Source: Acidobacteriota bacterium
Lineage (GTDB): Bacteria; Acidobacteriota; Thermoanaerobaculia; Multivoradales; J023
Direction of reading: 5' to 3'
Length of the DNA: 64,000 nt
Assembly: GCA_029263395.1 (NCBI GenBank)
Contig: JAJCXO010000023.1
Location: forward strand, 25,013-89,012
The translations under genes and the position numbers were made by a program. Below, in pieces: positions 44,338 through 53,650 of this stretch. The notes under the pieces are model-generated. The model ran no database searches and was not told the origin of the DNA. It was given only the letters and a program-made list of their open reading frames with translations. Within the stretch, counting starts at the first letter, position 1; each line of letters starts with the position of its first letter.

Positions 44338-46806
44338 ATGCACATCAGGTCTGTTAGCGTCATGCATATGCAACCCCCACCCTCGGACACCAACGTGCCG
44401 AATCATGCCAGCTGTTGTGGCGGCGGTGCCAGCTCTCCTCAGCCGACCTCTGCGATCGATCCGATCTGCGGCATGACGGTAGATCCCGCAACGACGCCTC
44501 ACTCGACTGAGTTCGAGAGTGAGACCTACTATTTCTGTTGTGCTGGCTGCCTGACCAAATTCGAGGCCGATCCAAAACGCGCCCTGGCGCCGCCACCAGA
44601 CGTTACGGAGCCCGTGCCCGAAGGCACCCTCTACACCTGCCCGATGGACCCGGAGATCCAACAGGTGGGTCCGGGGAGCTGCCCGATCTGCGGTATGGCT
44701 CTCGAACCGATGACGGTCACCCTCGAAGACCTCGGCGAAAATCCTGAGTTCGTCGACATGCGGCGGCGGTTCCGGTGGAGCGCGGCGCTGAGCCTGCCTT
44801 TGCTGGTGATCGCCATGTCCGACTTGATTCCGGGTCAGCCCTTGCAAGGTATCGGCGGCTTGTTGTGGCTTCAACTTTTGCTGGCGACGCCAGTGGTGTT
44901 GTGGGCGGGCTGGCCGTTGCTCGAACGCGCCTGGGCATCGATCACCACCCGTCATCTTAATATGTTCACCTTGATTGGGCTGGGGGTTGGATCGGCCTAC
45001 CTCTTCAGCCTGGTCTCGACCCTGCTACCGACCGCGCTGCCGGCAGGCTTTCGCTCCGCCGACGGTATGGCGCCGGTTTACTTCGAGGCAGCGGCGGTCA
45101 TCACGACCTTGGTACTGCTGGGCCAGGTGCTGGAGTTCGCCGCCCGGGGTCGCACCCAGGGTGCGCTGCGCGCACTGCTGGAGCTGAATCCAACCACGGC
45201 GCGCAGGCTCACTGCTGACGGCACCGATACTGAAATCAGTCTGGATGCGGTGCGGCCCGGAGACCGACTGCGGGTACGCCCAGGCGAAAAAGTACCCGTC
45301 GACGGCCGGGTGATCGACGGCTCGAGTTCGATCGACGAGTCGATGCTCACCGGTGAGCCCATTCCGATCGAAAAAGGGCCAGGAGATTCCGTCACTGGCG
45401 GTACGCTGAACGGCACTGGCGGCTTCGTAATGGAGGCTGAACGAGTGGGCGCTGACACCTTGTTGTCGCGGATCGTCCAGCTGGTCAGTGAGGCCCAACG
45501 CAGCCGCGCCCCGATCCAACGCACCGCGGACGCCGCAGCGGCGGTTTTTGTCCCGATTGTGGTGGCCATCGCGGTGCTGACTTTCCTGGCCTGGGCCTGG
45601 CTTGGTCCCGAGCCGCGCCTGGCCTACGCGCTGGTCAGCTCGGTGGCGGTGCTGATCATCGCCTGCCCCTGTGCTCTCGGCCTGGCGACGCCAATGTCGA
45701 TCATGGTGGGGACGGGTCGTGGAGCCTCCGAGGGCGTGCTGATTCAGAGCGCCGAGGCCCTCGAACAATTGGCGAACGTCGACACCCTGGTGATCGACAA
45801 AACGGGCACCCTCACCGCTGGCAAGCCTGAGCTGGTGACGATCGATGTCGCCGATTTAGCTCTAGATGGTGGCACTGCCGTAAATCGCAGCACAGCTGTA
45901 GATCCCAGCACAGCTGTAGATCCCAACACAGCCCTTGACGAAGCCGAGCTGTTACGTCTCGCGGCCAGCCTCGAACAGGCGAGTGAACATCCCTTGGCGG
46001 CGGCGATCGTCGACGCTGCCAAAGCGCGACGCCTCGAGCTCGCGGCGGTAGAGGATTTCGAGTCGTTCAGCGGTCTTGGAGTCCGGGGCATGGTGAACGG
46101 TCGCTCCGTCGCTCTCGGCAACCGTCGGCTGTTTGCGGACCACGAGCAGCTAGCGGCCTGGCTCGAACGTTCCGAGACACTGCGCGCCGACGGCCAGACC
46201 ACGGTGCTGGTGGCGATCGACGGCGAGCTTGCTGGCATCCTCGGAGTAACCGACCCGATCAAGGCAACCACTCCGGCAGCGCTCGCCGAGTTACATCAGG
46301 AAGGCCTCGAGATTGTCATGTTGACCGGCGACGACGCGACCACAGCTCGAGCTGTCGCCCGCCAGTTGAAACTCGACGACGTCATTGCGGAGGTTTTGCC
46401 TGCAGGTAAAGTCGAGGTGATCGAACGGCTCGAGGCAGCCGGTAAGATTGTCGCGATGGCCGGCGATGGCGTCAACGACGCGCCCGCCCTGGCCCGCGCC
46501 TCGGTTGGCATTGCCATGGGCACCGGTACCGACGTCGCTATAGAATCTGCCGGTATTACCTTGGTCGGTGGTGACCTGCGCGGAATTGCCCGAGCACGAC
46601 GACTGAGTCGAGCAACCTTGAAGAATATCCGTCAGAATCTGTTTTTTGCTTTTGCTTACAATGCCCTAGGAGTGCCGATCGCGGCGGGAGTGCTCTACCC
46701 CGTCTTCGGACTGTTACTGAGTCCGATGCTCGCCAGCGCGGCGATGACCTTCAGCTCAGTCTCGGTCATCACCAACGCACTGCGACTGCGGCACCTGAAG
46801 CTCTGA
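44338..46806 (+). CDS. copA: Copper-translocating P1B-type ATPase with YHS and heavy-metal-binding domains
   Basis: An 822-aa efflux ATPase. The N-terminus has a YHS domain (about 40-80; [33 protein letters not shown]). A heavy-metal-binding segment follows (about 98-124, [22 protein letters not shown]), then about eight membrane helices. The metal site CPC is in [16 protein letters not shown], with the phosphorylation site [15 protein letters not shown] and [10 protein letters not shown]. Copper or silver is the usual substrate of CPC enzymes with such N-termini. A stretch near residues 515-532 (an 18-bp repeat, AVDPST units) is an insertion in the cytoplasmic loop. Start ATG 44338, with AGAGG 5 nt upstream; the upstream frame to 44227 lacks support. 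Regulation by the CorE-like factor is likely. Confidence 0.95.
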   Translation: MHIRSVSVMHMQPPPSDTNVPNHASCCGGGASSPQPTSAIDPICGMTVDPATTPHSTEFESETYYFCCAGCLTKFEADPKRALAPPPDVTEPVPEGTLYTCPMDPEIQQVGPGSCPICGMALEPMTVTLEDLGENPEFVDMRRRFRWSAALSLPLLVIAMSDLIPGQPLQGIGGLLWLQLLLATPVVLWAGWPLLERAWASITTRHLNMFTLIGLGVGSAYLFSLVSTLLPTALPAGFRSADGMAPVYFEAAAVITTLVLLGQVLEFAARGRTQGALRALLELNPTTARRLTADGTDTEISLDAVRPGDRLRVRPGEKVPVDGRVIDGSSSIDESMLTGEPIPIEKGPGDSVTGGTLNGTGGFVMEAERVGADTLLSRIVQLVSEAQRSRAPIQRTADAAAAVFVPIVVAIAVLTFLAWAWLGPEPRLAYALVSSVAVLIIACPCALGLATPMSIMVGTGRGASEGVLIQSAEALEQLANVDTLVIDKTGTLTAGKPELVTIDVADLALDGGTAVNRSTAVDPSTAVDPNTALDEAELLRLAASLEQASEHPLAAAIVDAAKARRLELAAVEDFESFSGLGVRGMVNGRSVALGNRRLFADHEQLAAWLERSETLRADGQTTVLVAIDGELAGILGVTDPIKATTPAALAELHQEGLEIVMLTGDDATTARAVARQLKLDDVIAEVLPAGKVEVIERLEAAGKIVAMAGDGVNDAPALARASVGIAMGTGTDVAIESAGITLVGGDLRGIARARRLSRATLKNIRQNLFFAFAYNALGVPIAAGVLYPVFGLLLSPMLASAAMTFSSVSVITNALRLRHLKL
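45888..45939 (+). repeat. Tandem 18-bp repeat inside copA
   Basis: cagcacagctgtagatcc occurs at 45888 and 45906 with a degenerate third copy from 45924, coding [12 protein letters not shown] units between the phosphorylation site and the nucleotide-binding domain. It does not shift the frame. Confidence 0.9.
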
Positions 46807-46823
46807 CCTCGGAGGCCGGACCT

Positions 46824-47087
46824 ATGAGCAACTTTGACCAAACCGTCACCGTCTTGACTATCGACTTGCCGCCAAACCTGAGCGATCGCCTGCGTGCCGC
46901 CCAGAACACGCTGCCGGACATGAGTGTGCGGGACATCACTCTACGGGCCTTGTCGGAATGGCTGGAACGACAGGAGTCGAACCAGGGTCTGGAGTCGAAC
47001 CAGGGTCTGGAGTCGAGCCAGGGTCTGGAGTCGAACCAGGGTCTGGAATCGATCCAAGGGCAGCCTCGGCACGAGCCGACAAGCTAA
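46824..47087 (+). CDS. Small ribbon-helix-helix-like protein with ESNQGL repeat tail
   Basis: An 87-aa protein with GGAGG before its ATG, 17 bp after copA. Residues 7-51 (VTVLTIDLPPNLSDRLRAAQ...SVRDITLRALSEWLERQ) resemble a CopG/Arc ribbon-helix-helix or antitoxin-type DNA-binding unit. The tail is a run of ESNQGL hexapeptides encoded by an 18-bp tandem repeat (46974-47060). No toxin gene is next to it. The RHH assignment is plausible but uncertain. It is probably cotranscribed with copA. Confidence 0.65.
   Translation: MSNFDQTVTVLTIDLPPNLSDRLRAAQNTLPDMSVRDITLRALSEWLERQESNQGLESNQGLESSQGLESNQGLESIQGQPRHEPTS
46974..47060 (+). repeat. Tandem 18-bp repeat inside small gene
   Basis: gagtcgaaccagggtctg units start at 46974, 46992, 47010 and 47028, followed by a changed fifth copy. 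They encode ESNQGL with a Ser/Asn variation. Confidence 0.95.
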
Positions 47088-47141
47088 CCTTCTGCTCTTG
47101 CAACCCAAGATCCGATAGTCTGCGCTTCAGGAGGTCACACA

Positions 47142-47507
47142 ATGGCTGAGGCCAAGAATGTACTCGGTGGCAGGCTCGAGATGTGCTGCAAGACACCTTT
47201 GACCGGTTTCTATCGGAATGGTCGGTGCGATACCAGCGCTGAGGACCTCGGGGCACATGTGGTGTGCGCTGAGATGACTGCTGAGTTCCTGGCCTATTCG
47301 CGCTCACAGGGCAACGATCTCACGGCTCCCGCCAACGGCTTCCCCGGCCTCGACCCGGGGGACCGCTGGTGCCTATGTCTCGGCCGCTGGAAAGAAGCTT
47401 TCGACGCTGGCGTTGCGCCACCGATCATTCTCTCGGCGACCCACGAGGCAGCCTTGGAGCTCGTCACCCTAGACGAATTGGTGCAACATGCCGTTGACCT
47501 CTGTTAG
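47142..47507 (+). CDS. DUF2237 family protein
   Basis: A 121-aa protein. NVLGGRLEMCCKTPLTGFYRNGRCDTSAEDLGAHVVCAEMT at the N-terminus, GNDLTAPANGFPGLDPGDRWCLC in the middle and GVAPPIILSATHEAALE at the end match DUF2237, a widespread small family of unknown function with conserved Cys. CAGGAGG lies about 7 nt before the ATG. It follows the copA operon with a gap of 54 bp; its Cys could bind metal but that is inference. Confidence 0.92.
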   Translation: MAEAKNVLGGRLEMCCKTPLTGFYRNGRCDTSAEDLGAHVVCAEMTAEFLAYSRSQGNDLTAPANGFPGLDPGDRWCLCLGRWKEAFDAGVAPPIILSATHEAALELVTLDELVQHAVDLC

Positions 47508-47535
47508 GTCTGAACCAGCGTCCTGAACCAACAGT

Positions 47536-50500
47536 CTAACCGCCCAACGCCGCCTCGATCTTCTCTTTCAGCGCCCCGAGCCGGTAGGGCTTTTGGATGA
47601 AACCCGAGAGCCCCTGGTCGGCGAACAGCTGCTTGCTTTCGATCTCGTCGTAGCCACTGGCTAGGATCACCGGCACAGCCGGGGAGATTTCGCGGATCGC
47701 CAGGAACGCTTCCTCACCGCTCATCCGCGGCATCGCCAGATCGAGAATGACCAGCTCGATCTGGTCGGTGTTCTGCTGAAAGACTTCCAACCCATGGCGC
47801 CCGTCATTTGCGGTCATCACTTCGAAGCCCAACGCCTGGACCATCTCGGCGGCAACCAGCCGGACCGAATCGTCGTCGTCGACCACTAGGATCGAGCCCT
47901 GGCGATCACCCGCGGTGATGTGAGGCAAGGCATTGATCGTACCGCTGCCACGCTCCGTCGCGGCGGGAAAGAACACCGTGAAGATACTGCCGTGGTCCGG
48001 TGTACTGTCGATTTTGATCGCCCCTTGATGACCACGGACAATACCCAACACGGCGGCTAATCCCAGCCCGCGGCCAGTGAACTTGGTGGTGAAGAAGGGA
48101 TCGAAGATCTTCCGTTGGATCTCTTCCTCTATGCCGGAGCCACTGTCCTCGACCTCCAAATAAACATAGCTGCCGGCAGGCAGGCGATCGTCGAGATAGG
48201 TTTCCGACAGGTCTTCGAGGCTCAGGTCGCGACAGCCCGTGGAGAGGGTGATGGTGCCTTCGTCACCACCCAGCGCTTCCGAGGCATTGGTCACCAGGCC
48301 CATGACAATCTGTTCGATTTGTCCAGCATCCGCTTCGACCGCTGGCAGGCTCGGATCCAGGCGAAGCACCAGCTGACCTTTTTTGGTGATGGCACCTTCC
48401 AACAAATGCTGCCGCTCGCGCACTGCAAGCGACAGATCGATGTGGGTGACGACAAACTCTCCTTTGCCGGAGTAGGCCAGCATTTGTCGTGACAAGTCGG
48501 CCGCTCGATGGGCGGAGGTCTCGATTCGCTGCAACCGTTGATAATGCGGCGACTCTGGATCGAGATCGATACGACCCAACTCGGCATTGCCCAAAATGCT
48601 CATCAACAGATTGTTGAAATCATGAGCGATCCCCCCCGCCAACACACCAAGACTTTCGAGCTTCTGCGACCGGCGCATCCCTTCTTCGATCCGTCGGCTC
48701 TCGCTGACGTCGATCACCGTGCCTTCGATCACCGCCGGATCGTCGCGTTCGTCGATCACCAGGCTGGCATTCCACATCAACGAGACAACTGAACCGTCGC
48801 GAGTCCGCGCCGTGGTCTCGAAGCCGACGACGTTGCCGTACTCTTGCAGGCCGGCGAGCAGCGACGAGCGCTGATCGGACGACTCATCAAACTCGAATCG
48901 GTGCTTTTCTTGGCACTCCTGTGGCGAGTCGTAACCAAGAATCTTGGCCAACGCATCGTTACAGTCGATGATCCGTCCCTGCCGATCGGCTCGCACGACC
49001 CCTGCCAGGTTGCGCTCGAAAAGCTGTCGATACCGTTGTTCGCTACGCCGCAGGTCACCGAGTCGCTCTTCGAGACGCTTGGAGAGCTCGAGTTCGCGAC
49101 GCCGTAAGTGTCGGATACGGAAGTTGTAGACCAACCCGCCGATCGAGAACAGGACCAACGCCGCCAGAACACGAAACCACGAGGTCATCCAAAACGGTGG
49201 TGTCACCACCAAGGAGATCGCCAGATCCGCTCCTGACGGCTCCGTGCGCTGCGCCCGAAAGACATAACGCCCGGGACGCACATTGGCGTAACTCGCCGTC
49301 CGACGAGAACCGGCATCAATCCAATCGTGGTCAAAGCCTTCGAGCTTGTAGCGATACACCGTGTCGACAGTGCTGCGGTAGTCGAGTGCCGAAAACTCGA
49401 AGGTGAAGTAGGTATCTTCGTACGACAACCGTATGTCCTCAACCGCCCACAACGCTCGATCGAAGGTCACGCTCTCACCGAATCTCTCGAAGGCGGTCAG
49501 GACAATCGGTAAGGCGAGCGGGCTGTCGGCGATCTGCTGTGGGTCAAAACAGTTGAAACCGCCTTTACCGCCAAAACACAGACCACCGTCAGCACGCCGA
49601 AGATTGGCGCCAGGGTGAAAGTAGTCGGACCGGAGGCCGTCACGGGTCGAATAGGAACGAAACTCACCCGTCCGCGGATCAAAACGCGCTAATCCATTAA
49701 CGGTTGCGATCCACAGATGGCCGTCGTCATCGCCTGCGATACCGGTCACCATCGCGTGCGGTAGACCATCTGCCTCGAGATAACGCCGAAAGGATCCGTC
49801 GGACTGCATGGCGTTGAGACCACTCGCTGTGCCGAGCCACATCTGCCCCGAATCGTCTTGGTGGATCGCCAGGACGCGATTGTTGCTGAGGCTGGTCGTC
49901 TCCTGTGGATCGTGGATGAAACGCTCGAAGCCGTCGGTCGTCGGATCAAAACGATTGAGCCCGCCGTTGTGAGTGCCTACCCAGAGGTTGTCGTTCCGGT
50001 CACCAAACAACACTGTCACGAAGTCTTCGCTCAAACTCGCAGGATCTGCTTGGCGATGACGAAAATGCTCGAAGACGATCTTGGGCTCAGAGACAGGGTT
50101 GCGTTCCACGACGCTCGGCTTCAGTCGGTCGAGTCCGGACTCGGTGCCGATCCACAGAGCGCCGATCGCGTCCTGGTGCAGTGCAGTGACATCATCACTC
50201 GCCAGGCTGCGCGGATCGTGGACGTCGTGACGATAGGTCACAAACGGTGCATCAGCATTTGCTTGGCGATGCAAACCCGGGCCCGCAACAACCCAGAGCT
50301 CGTCTTCTCGACTCTTGAGCACCACATGAACGTCGTTCGACGGCAGTGAGCTTGGATCCTCTGCATCGTGTTGTAACGGCAGAGTCCAGCCACCTTTCGC
50401 CGGATCGAACCGTTCGATGCCGTCTGAGGTTGCAACCCACAACCGGCCATTGACATCTTCAGCAAACGATCGGACGCGGCGCGGCTGCGAACCGTTCTGA

Positions 50501-51711
50501 TCATCCGGACGCACCGCGCCTTCGAAGGCTGTTGGCCTGAGATCGAGTTTGTTGAGCCCCCCTTGACGGGTCGCTATCCACAACACGCCGGAACGATCTT
50601 CGAAGATCACTCGGATGTCATTGTCGCTGAGACTGGTCGAGTCTGCGGGATCGTGCTGCAGACGCTGCCACTGGCGGGTTTCGCGGTCCAGAATATTGAG
50701 CCCACCACCCCGGGTGCCGACCCAGAGGGACCCTTCGTCGTCTTCGTAGATCGTGTTGATGACGTCGTGACTGAGACCCTCGGAACTGGCCTGGAACCGC
50801 TCGAAGGAACGGATCTTCGACGGTCCGCCCGCACCGGCTCCGTCGCCAGCCGCGGTTCTGTCGGCTGCATCCGCCTCGACCATCACCGCCCGATTGAGCC
50901 CTTGCGCCGTGCCAACCCACAGCACACCAGAGCGGTCGACCCACAGGGTACGGACGACGTTGCTGCTCAGGCTGGTCGGATCGTCCGGATTGTGACGATA
51001 ACGCTCGAAGGTTTCTTTCTCTCGGTTGAACGCACACAACCCCTCACCGGTACCAACCCACAATGTTCCTTGGCGATCTTCAGCAATCCGCCACACCCGG
51101 TTGTGGCACAGGCTGCTGGACTCGCCGGAGAGCTTACGAAACGTTTGAAATGTACCCGCCTTACGATCGAATCGCGACAGGCCACCGGCCAGGGTCCCGA
51201 CCCAGAAATCACCGTGCGAGTCTTCAAAGATGTGCTGGATTCGATCATCCTGAAGTCCGGCCGTGCCCTGGGTCGAGGCACGCTGGTGATGCTTAAAGGT
51301 CTCGGTGATTGGATCGAATCGATCGAGACCGCCGCCCCAGGTGGCGAGCCAGAGCATGCCTTCAACGTCTTGATGAATGAAGCTGATGTCGTCCGAGGCC
51401 AACGATGTCGGATCGTTCGGATCGTGACGGAAGACTTTGAAGCGGTTACCGTCATAACGATTCAAGCCGCCCTCAGTGCCAATCCACAGAAAGCCGGTCC
51501 GATCCTGAGTCAAGGAATAAACCGTGGCGACCGACAAGCCATCGTCCGGCCCAAGGTGCTGAAACTCACGCCGTACCGTACCGTCTGATCCCGCTGCGGA
51601 GAATTGCTGTGCGATGGCAGGCCACGGCCAAGTTGCTGCGCTCGCCAGCAGCAGACAACTCAATATCCTAATCAAGACCCGGGCCCGGGCCCGGATCCCT
51701 AGAAAGACCAT
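47536..51711 (-). CDS. Giant hybrid two-component sensor (two-component propeller, Y_Y_Y, PAS, HisKA, HATPase, REC)
   Basis: A 1391-aa hybrid sensor. After the signal peptide the first 690 residues contain about 14 Reg_prop units (LWIGTEGGLNRYDG, LWVGTRGGGLNILD and similar) forming two beta-propellers. A Y_Y_Y domain follows (TYFTFEFSALDYRSTVDTVYRYKLEGFD). A membrane segment near FRVLAALVLFSIGGLVYNF leads to PAS, then HisKA with GGIAHDFNN, an N-box (GLVTNASEALGGDEG), HATPase with FTGRGLGLAAVLG, and a C-terminal REC (VDDDDSVRL, LDLAMPRM). It has no DNA-binding domain, unlike Bacteroides hybrid sensors. The propeller should sense an extracellular ligand, often a glycan in other bacteria. A TTG at 51762 is a longer start option. 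It is downstream of the CysQ gene. Confidence 0.92.
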   Translation of the reverse strand: MVFLGIRARARVLIRILSCLLLASAATWPWPAIAQQFSAAGSDGTVRREFQHLGPDDGLSVATVYSLTQDRTGFLWIGTEGGLNRYDGNRFKVFRHDPNDPTSLASDDISFIHQDVEGMLWLATWGGGLDRFDPITETFKHHQRASTQGTAGLQDDRIQHIFEDSHGDFWVGTLAGGLSRFDRKAGTFQTFRKLSGESSSLCHNRVWRIAEDRQGTLWVGTGEGLCAFNREKETFERYRHNPDDPTSLSSNVVRTLWVDRSGVLWVGTAQGLNRAVMVEADAADRTAAGDGAGAGGPSKIRSFERFQASSEGLSHDVINTIYEDDEGSLWVGTRGGGLNILDRETRQWQRLQHDPADSTSLSDNDIRVIFEDRSGVLWIATRQGGLNKLDLRPTAFEGAVRPDDQNGSQPRRVRSFAEDVNGRLWVATSDGIERFDPAKGGWTLPLQHDAEDPSSLPSNDVHVVLKSREDELWVVAGPGLHRQANADAPFVTYRHDVHDPRSLASDDVTALHQDAIGALWIGTESGLDRLKPSVVERNPVSEPKIVFEHFRHRQADPASLSEDFVTVLFGDRNDNLWVGTHNGGLNRFDPTTDGFERFIHDPQETTSLSNNRVLAIHQDDSGQMWLGTASGLNAMQSDGSFRRYLEADGLPHAMVTGIAGDDDGHLWIATVNGLARFDPRTGEFRSYSTRDGLRSDYFHPGANLRRADGGLCFGGKGGFNCFDPQQIADSPLALPIVLTAFERFGESVTFDRALWAVEDIRLSYEDTYFTFEFSALDYRSTVDTVYRYKLEGFDHDWIDAGSRRTASYANVRPGRYVFRAQRTEPSGADLAISLVVTPPFWMTSWFRVLAALVLFSIGGLVYNFRIRHLRRRELELSKRLEERLGDLRRSEQRYRQLFERNLAGVVRADRQGRIIDCNDALAKILGYDSPQECQEKHRFEFDESSDQRSSLLAGLQEYGNVVGFETTARTRDGSVVSLMWNASLVIDERDDPAVIEGTVIDVSESRRIEEGMRRSQKLESLGVLAGGIAHDFNNLLMSILGNAELGRIDLDPESPHYQRLQRIETSAHRAADLSRQMLAYSGKGEFVVTHIDLSLAVRERQHLLEGAITKKGQLVLRLDPSLPAVEADAGQIEQIVMGLVTNASEALGGDEGTITLSTGCRDLSLEDLSETYLDDRLPAGSYVYLEVEDSGSGIEEEIQRKIFDPFFTTKFTGRGLGLAAVLGIVRGHQGAIKIDSTPDHGSIFTVFFPAATERGSGTINALPHITAGDRQGSILVVDDDDSVRLVAAEMVQALGFEVMTANDGRHGLEVFQQNTDQIELVILDLAMPRMSGEEAFLAIREISPAVPVILASGYDEIESKQLFADQGLSGFIQKPYRLGALKEKIEAALGG

Positions 51712-51745
51712 CTCAATGGGGCTGAAGTCAGACGTTCTCTCGATC

Positions 51746-52579
51746 CTACTGGGTTGCGGCAAAGGCAGCTTGCCAGTCTACGGGCTTGTTTCCCACCACG
51801 ATAAACCACGGATTGTGCAGATCCTCTTTATTGTAGCGCAGAGCCTGGCCGTCAAAATCGAGGACATCGCCGCCAGCGGCGGCAACCACCGCGTGGGCCG
51901 CCCCAGTATCCCATTCCATGGTCGGCCCGAGCCGTGGATAGAGATCGGCTTGGCCATCGGCCACCAGGCACAACTTCAATGAGCTGCCCATACTGATCAG
52001 CTGATGTTGCGACAAGCTGGCGAGGAAAGCCTGCAGGTGTGGCCCGGCATGGCTGCGACTCGCTGCGACGACCAGCGGTTCCGGCCCCGGGCCCGTCACC
52101 TGGATCGACTGCGGCTCAGCCGTCCCATCACGGCGCCAGGCGCCACGGCCAACGATGCCGGTAAACGTCCGCTCCAACGTCGGTGCGTAGACCACCCCCA
52201 AAACCGGCGCGCCAGCTTCGATCAGGGCGATATTGACCGTGAACTCCCCATTGCGACGGATGAATTCCTTGGTGCCATCCAACGGGTCGACCAGCCAGAA
52301 CCGGGTCCAACCCTGACGATCAGCGAACGGTGATGCTTCCGCTTCTTCCGACAGAATCGGAATGTCTGGCGACAGCTCGCTCAAGCCTTCGACAATGATG
52401 CGATGGCTTGCGAGATCGGCCAGGGTGAGGGGTGAGTCATCACTTTTGGTCGTGACGCCAACATCAGCCTGTTCATAAATCTCGACAATCGCCTCGCCTG
52501 CACGATGAGAGATCTGCGTCGCTGCTTCCAACAAGCCTTGATAGTCGAGCGTCTGCTCTGCGTGTGCTTCCGTCATCAT
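51746..52579 (-). CDS. cysQ: 3'(2'),5'-bisphosphate nucleotidase CysQ
   Basis: A 277-aa member of the inositol-monophosphatase/FBPase-like superfamily. The metal-site residues are visible: Asp48 region (TTKSDDSPLT), SEEAE (78-81), DPLDGTKEF (98-106) and EWDTGAAHAV near the C-terminus. CysQ removes the 3' phosphate of PAP, the by-product of PAPS-dependent sulfotransferases. ATG 52579, with GGAGAG 5 nt upstream. It is in an operon-like string with an aminotransferase and a sulfotransferase-like gene, which fits PAP recycling. Confidence 0.94.
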   Translation of the reverse strand: MMTEAHAEQTLDYQGLLEAATQISHRAGEAIVEIYEQADVGVTTKSDDSPLTLADLASHRIIVEGLSELSPDIPILSEEAEASPFADRQGWTRFWLVDPLDGTKEFIRRNGEFTVNIALIEAGAPVLGVVYAPTLERTFTGIVGRGAWRRDGTAEPQSIQVTGPGPEPLVVAASRSHAGPHLQAFLASLSQHQLISMGSSLKLCLVADGQADLYPRLGPTMEWDTGAAHAVVAAAGGDVLDFDGQALRYNKEDLHNPWFIVVGNKPVDWQAAFAATQ

Positions 52580-52632
52580 CTCTCCGTAATGGGTTGCGGG
52601 TCGGTAACCTGAAAAGTACTCCCCCAAGAAAG

Positions 52633-52711
52633 GGGGTCTTTCAGAAAGCGGTCGTTCAAACAAGCAGTCTTTCAGAAAGGCAGTCCTCAGAAAGGCGATC
52701 TTTCAGAAAGG
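52633..52711. repeat. Five degenerate 16-bp repeats over the aminotransferase 3' end
   Basis: Units of about 16 bp carrying CTTTCAGAAAG (52638, 52669, 52700) or a changed form of it (52653-52664, 52685-52694). In the minus direction they repeat the last codons and stop of the aminotransferase gene (CTGCCTTTCTGA...). They are thus duplications of the gene end. Confidence 0.85.
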
Positions 52712-53620
52712 CAGCCGCTCGCCATCGTTCAGGGCCTGCTGACGGTAGAGGTCGCGCAAGCGAGCGGTGAGCGGACCGACGCTACCACCGCCAATCCGCC
52801 GACCGTCAATTTCCAACACCGGTGATAGTTCGCCCATGGTGCCGGTAGTGAAAACTTCGTCCGCAGTATAGAACTCAGCCAAGGAAAGATTCCGCTCCCC
52901 CGTCGGCAGCCCTTCCTTACGCCCGAGGTTGAGCACAACCCGCCGCGTGATGCCTGGCAGGCAGCTATCGGCATGGGGTGTCAGCAACTCGCCGCGCCGC
53001 ACCGCAAAAATATTGGTGGCGTTGGTCTCCGAGACAAATCCGTTGAGATCGAGCATGACCGCGTCGTCGACACCAGCAACGTTGGCCTCGATTTTGGCCA
53101 AGATGTTGTTGAGTAGATTGTTGTGATGGATCTTGGAGTCGAGGGTTTGGGGTGAGTTGCGACGCACCGAAGCGGTGATCAGGCGGATGCCGCCGGTGTC
53201 GTACACCGGCATTTTCCACTCCGCCAACACGATCAAGCAAGTTCCCATTCGATTGAACGCAGGGCTCATACCCGAGGTCACTTTCGGACCGCGGGTCAGG
53301 GTGAGGCGGATGTGCGCTTGGTCGCGCATACCGTTGGCTTCGAGGGTGGCGAAAATTGCCGCTTTGATGGCCGCTCGGCTCGGCACACCTTGGAAAGCCA
53401 GCGTGTGCGACGAGGCGCTCAGTCGATCGAGGTGAGCATCGAGCTGAAAAATCCGCCCATCGTAGACCCGCAGTCCTTCCCACACCGCATCCCCACCCTG
53501 CACCGAGCTATCGAAGACCGAAACCTTGGCGTCATGACGGTGGACCAGTTGATCCCCCACCCACACCTGGATGTCGGCGTTGCGGGGATCGGGTAACTCG
53601 TCGGCAGTGTAATCTCTCAT
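52703..53620 (-). CDS. Class IV aminotransferase (branched-chain amino acid aminotransferase-like)
   Basis: A 305-aa PLP enzyme of fold type IV. It shows VWVGDQLVHRHDAKVSVFDSSVQGGDAVWEGLRVYDGRIFQL, the PLP-binding Lys163 in DSKIHHNNLLNNILAKIEA, and the SETNATNIFAV segment. The end matches IlvE/D-amino-acid transaminase family. It may make or degrade branched-chain or other amino acids; the substrate side is not sure. ATG 53620, preceded by AAGGA; the ATG at 53650 would add ten residues and directly follows the upstream stop. Part of the sulfotransferase-like / aminotransferase / CysQ string. Confidence 0.93.
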   Translation of the reverse strand: MRDYTADELPDPRNADIQVWVGDQLVHRHDAKVSVFDSSVQGGDAVWEGLRVYDGRIFQLDAHLDRLSASSHTLAFQGVPSRAAIKAAIFATLEANGMRDQAHIRLTLTRGPKVTSGMSPAFNRMGTCLIVLAEWKMPVYDTGGIRLITASVRRNSPQTLDSKIHHNNLLNNILAKIEANVAGVDDAVMLDLNGFVSETNATNIFAVRRGELLTPHADSCLPGITRRVVLNLGRKEGLPTGERNLSLAEFYTADEVFTTGTMGELSPVLEIDGRRIGGGSVGPLTARLRDLYRQQALNDGERLPF

Positions 53621-53650
53621 CAGGTCCTTCCCAGCATTCAGGGTGCGCAT

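Noticed and set aside
46824..47087. Toxin-antitoxin pair
   Set aside because: An RHH-like antitoxin fold is plausible but neither neighbour (copA, DUF2237) is a toxin.
50563..51588. A 341-codon plus-strand frame opposite the large hybrid sensor
   Set aside because: It is an antisense shadow of the repeated propeller units, and every protein feature belongs to the minus frame.
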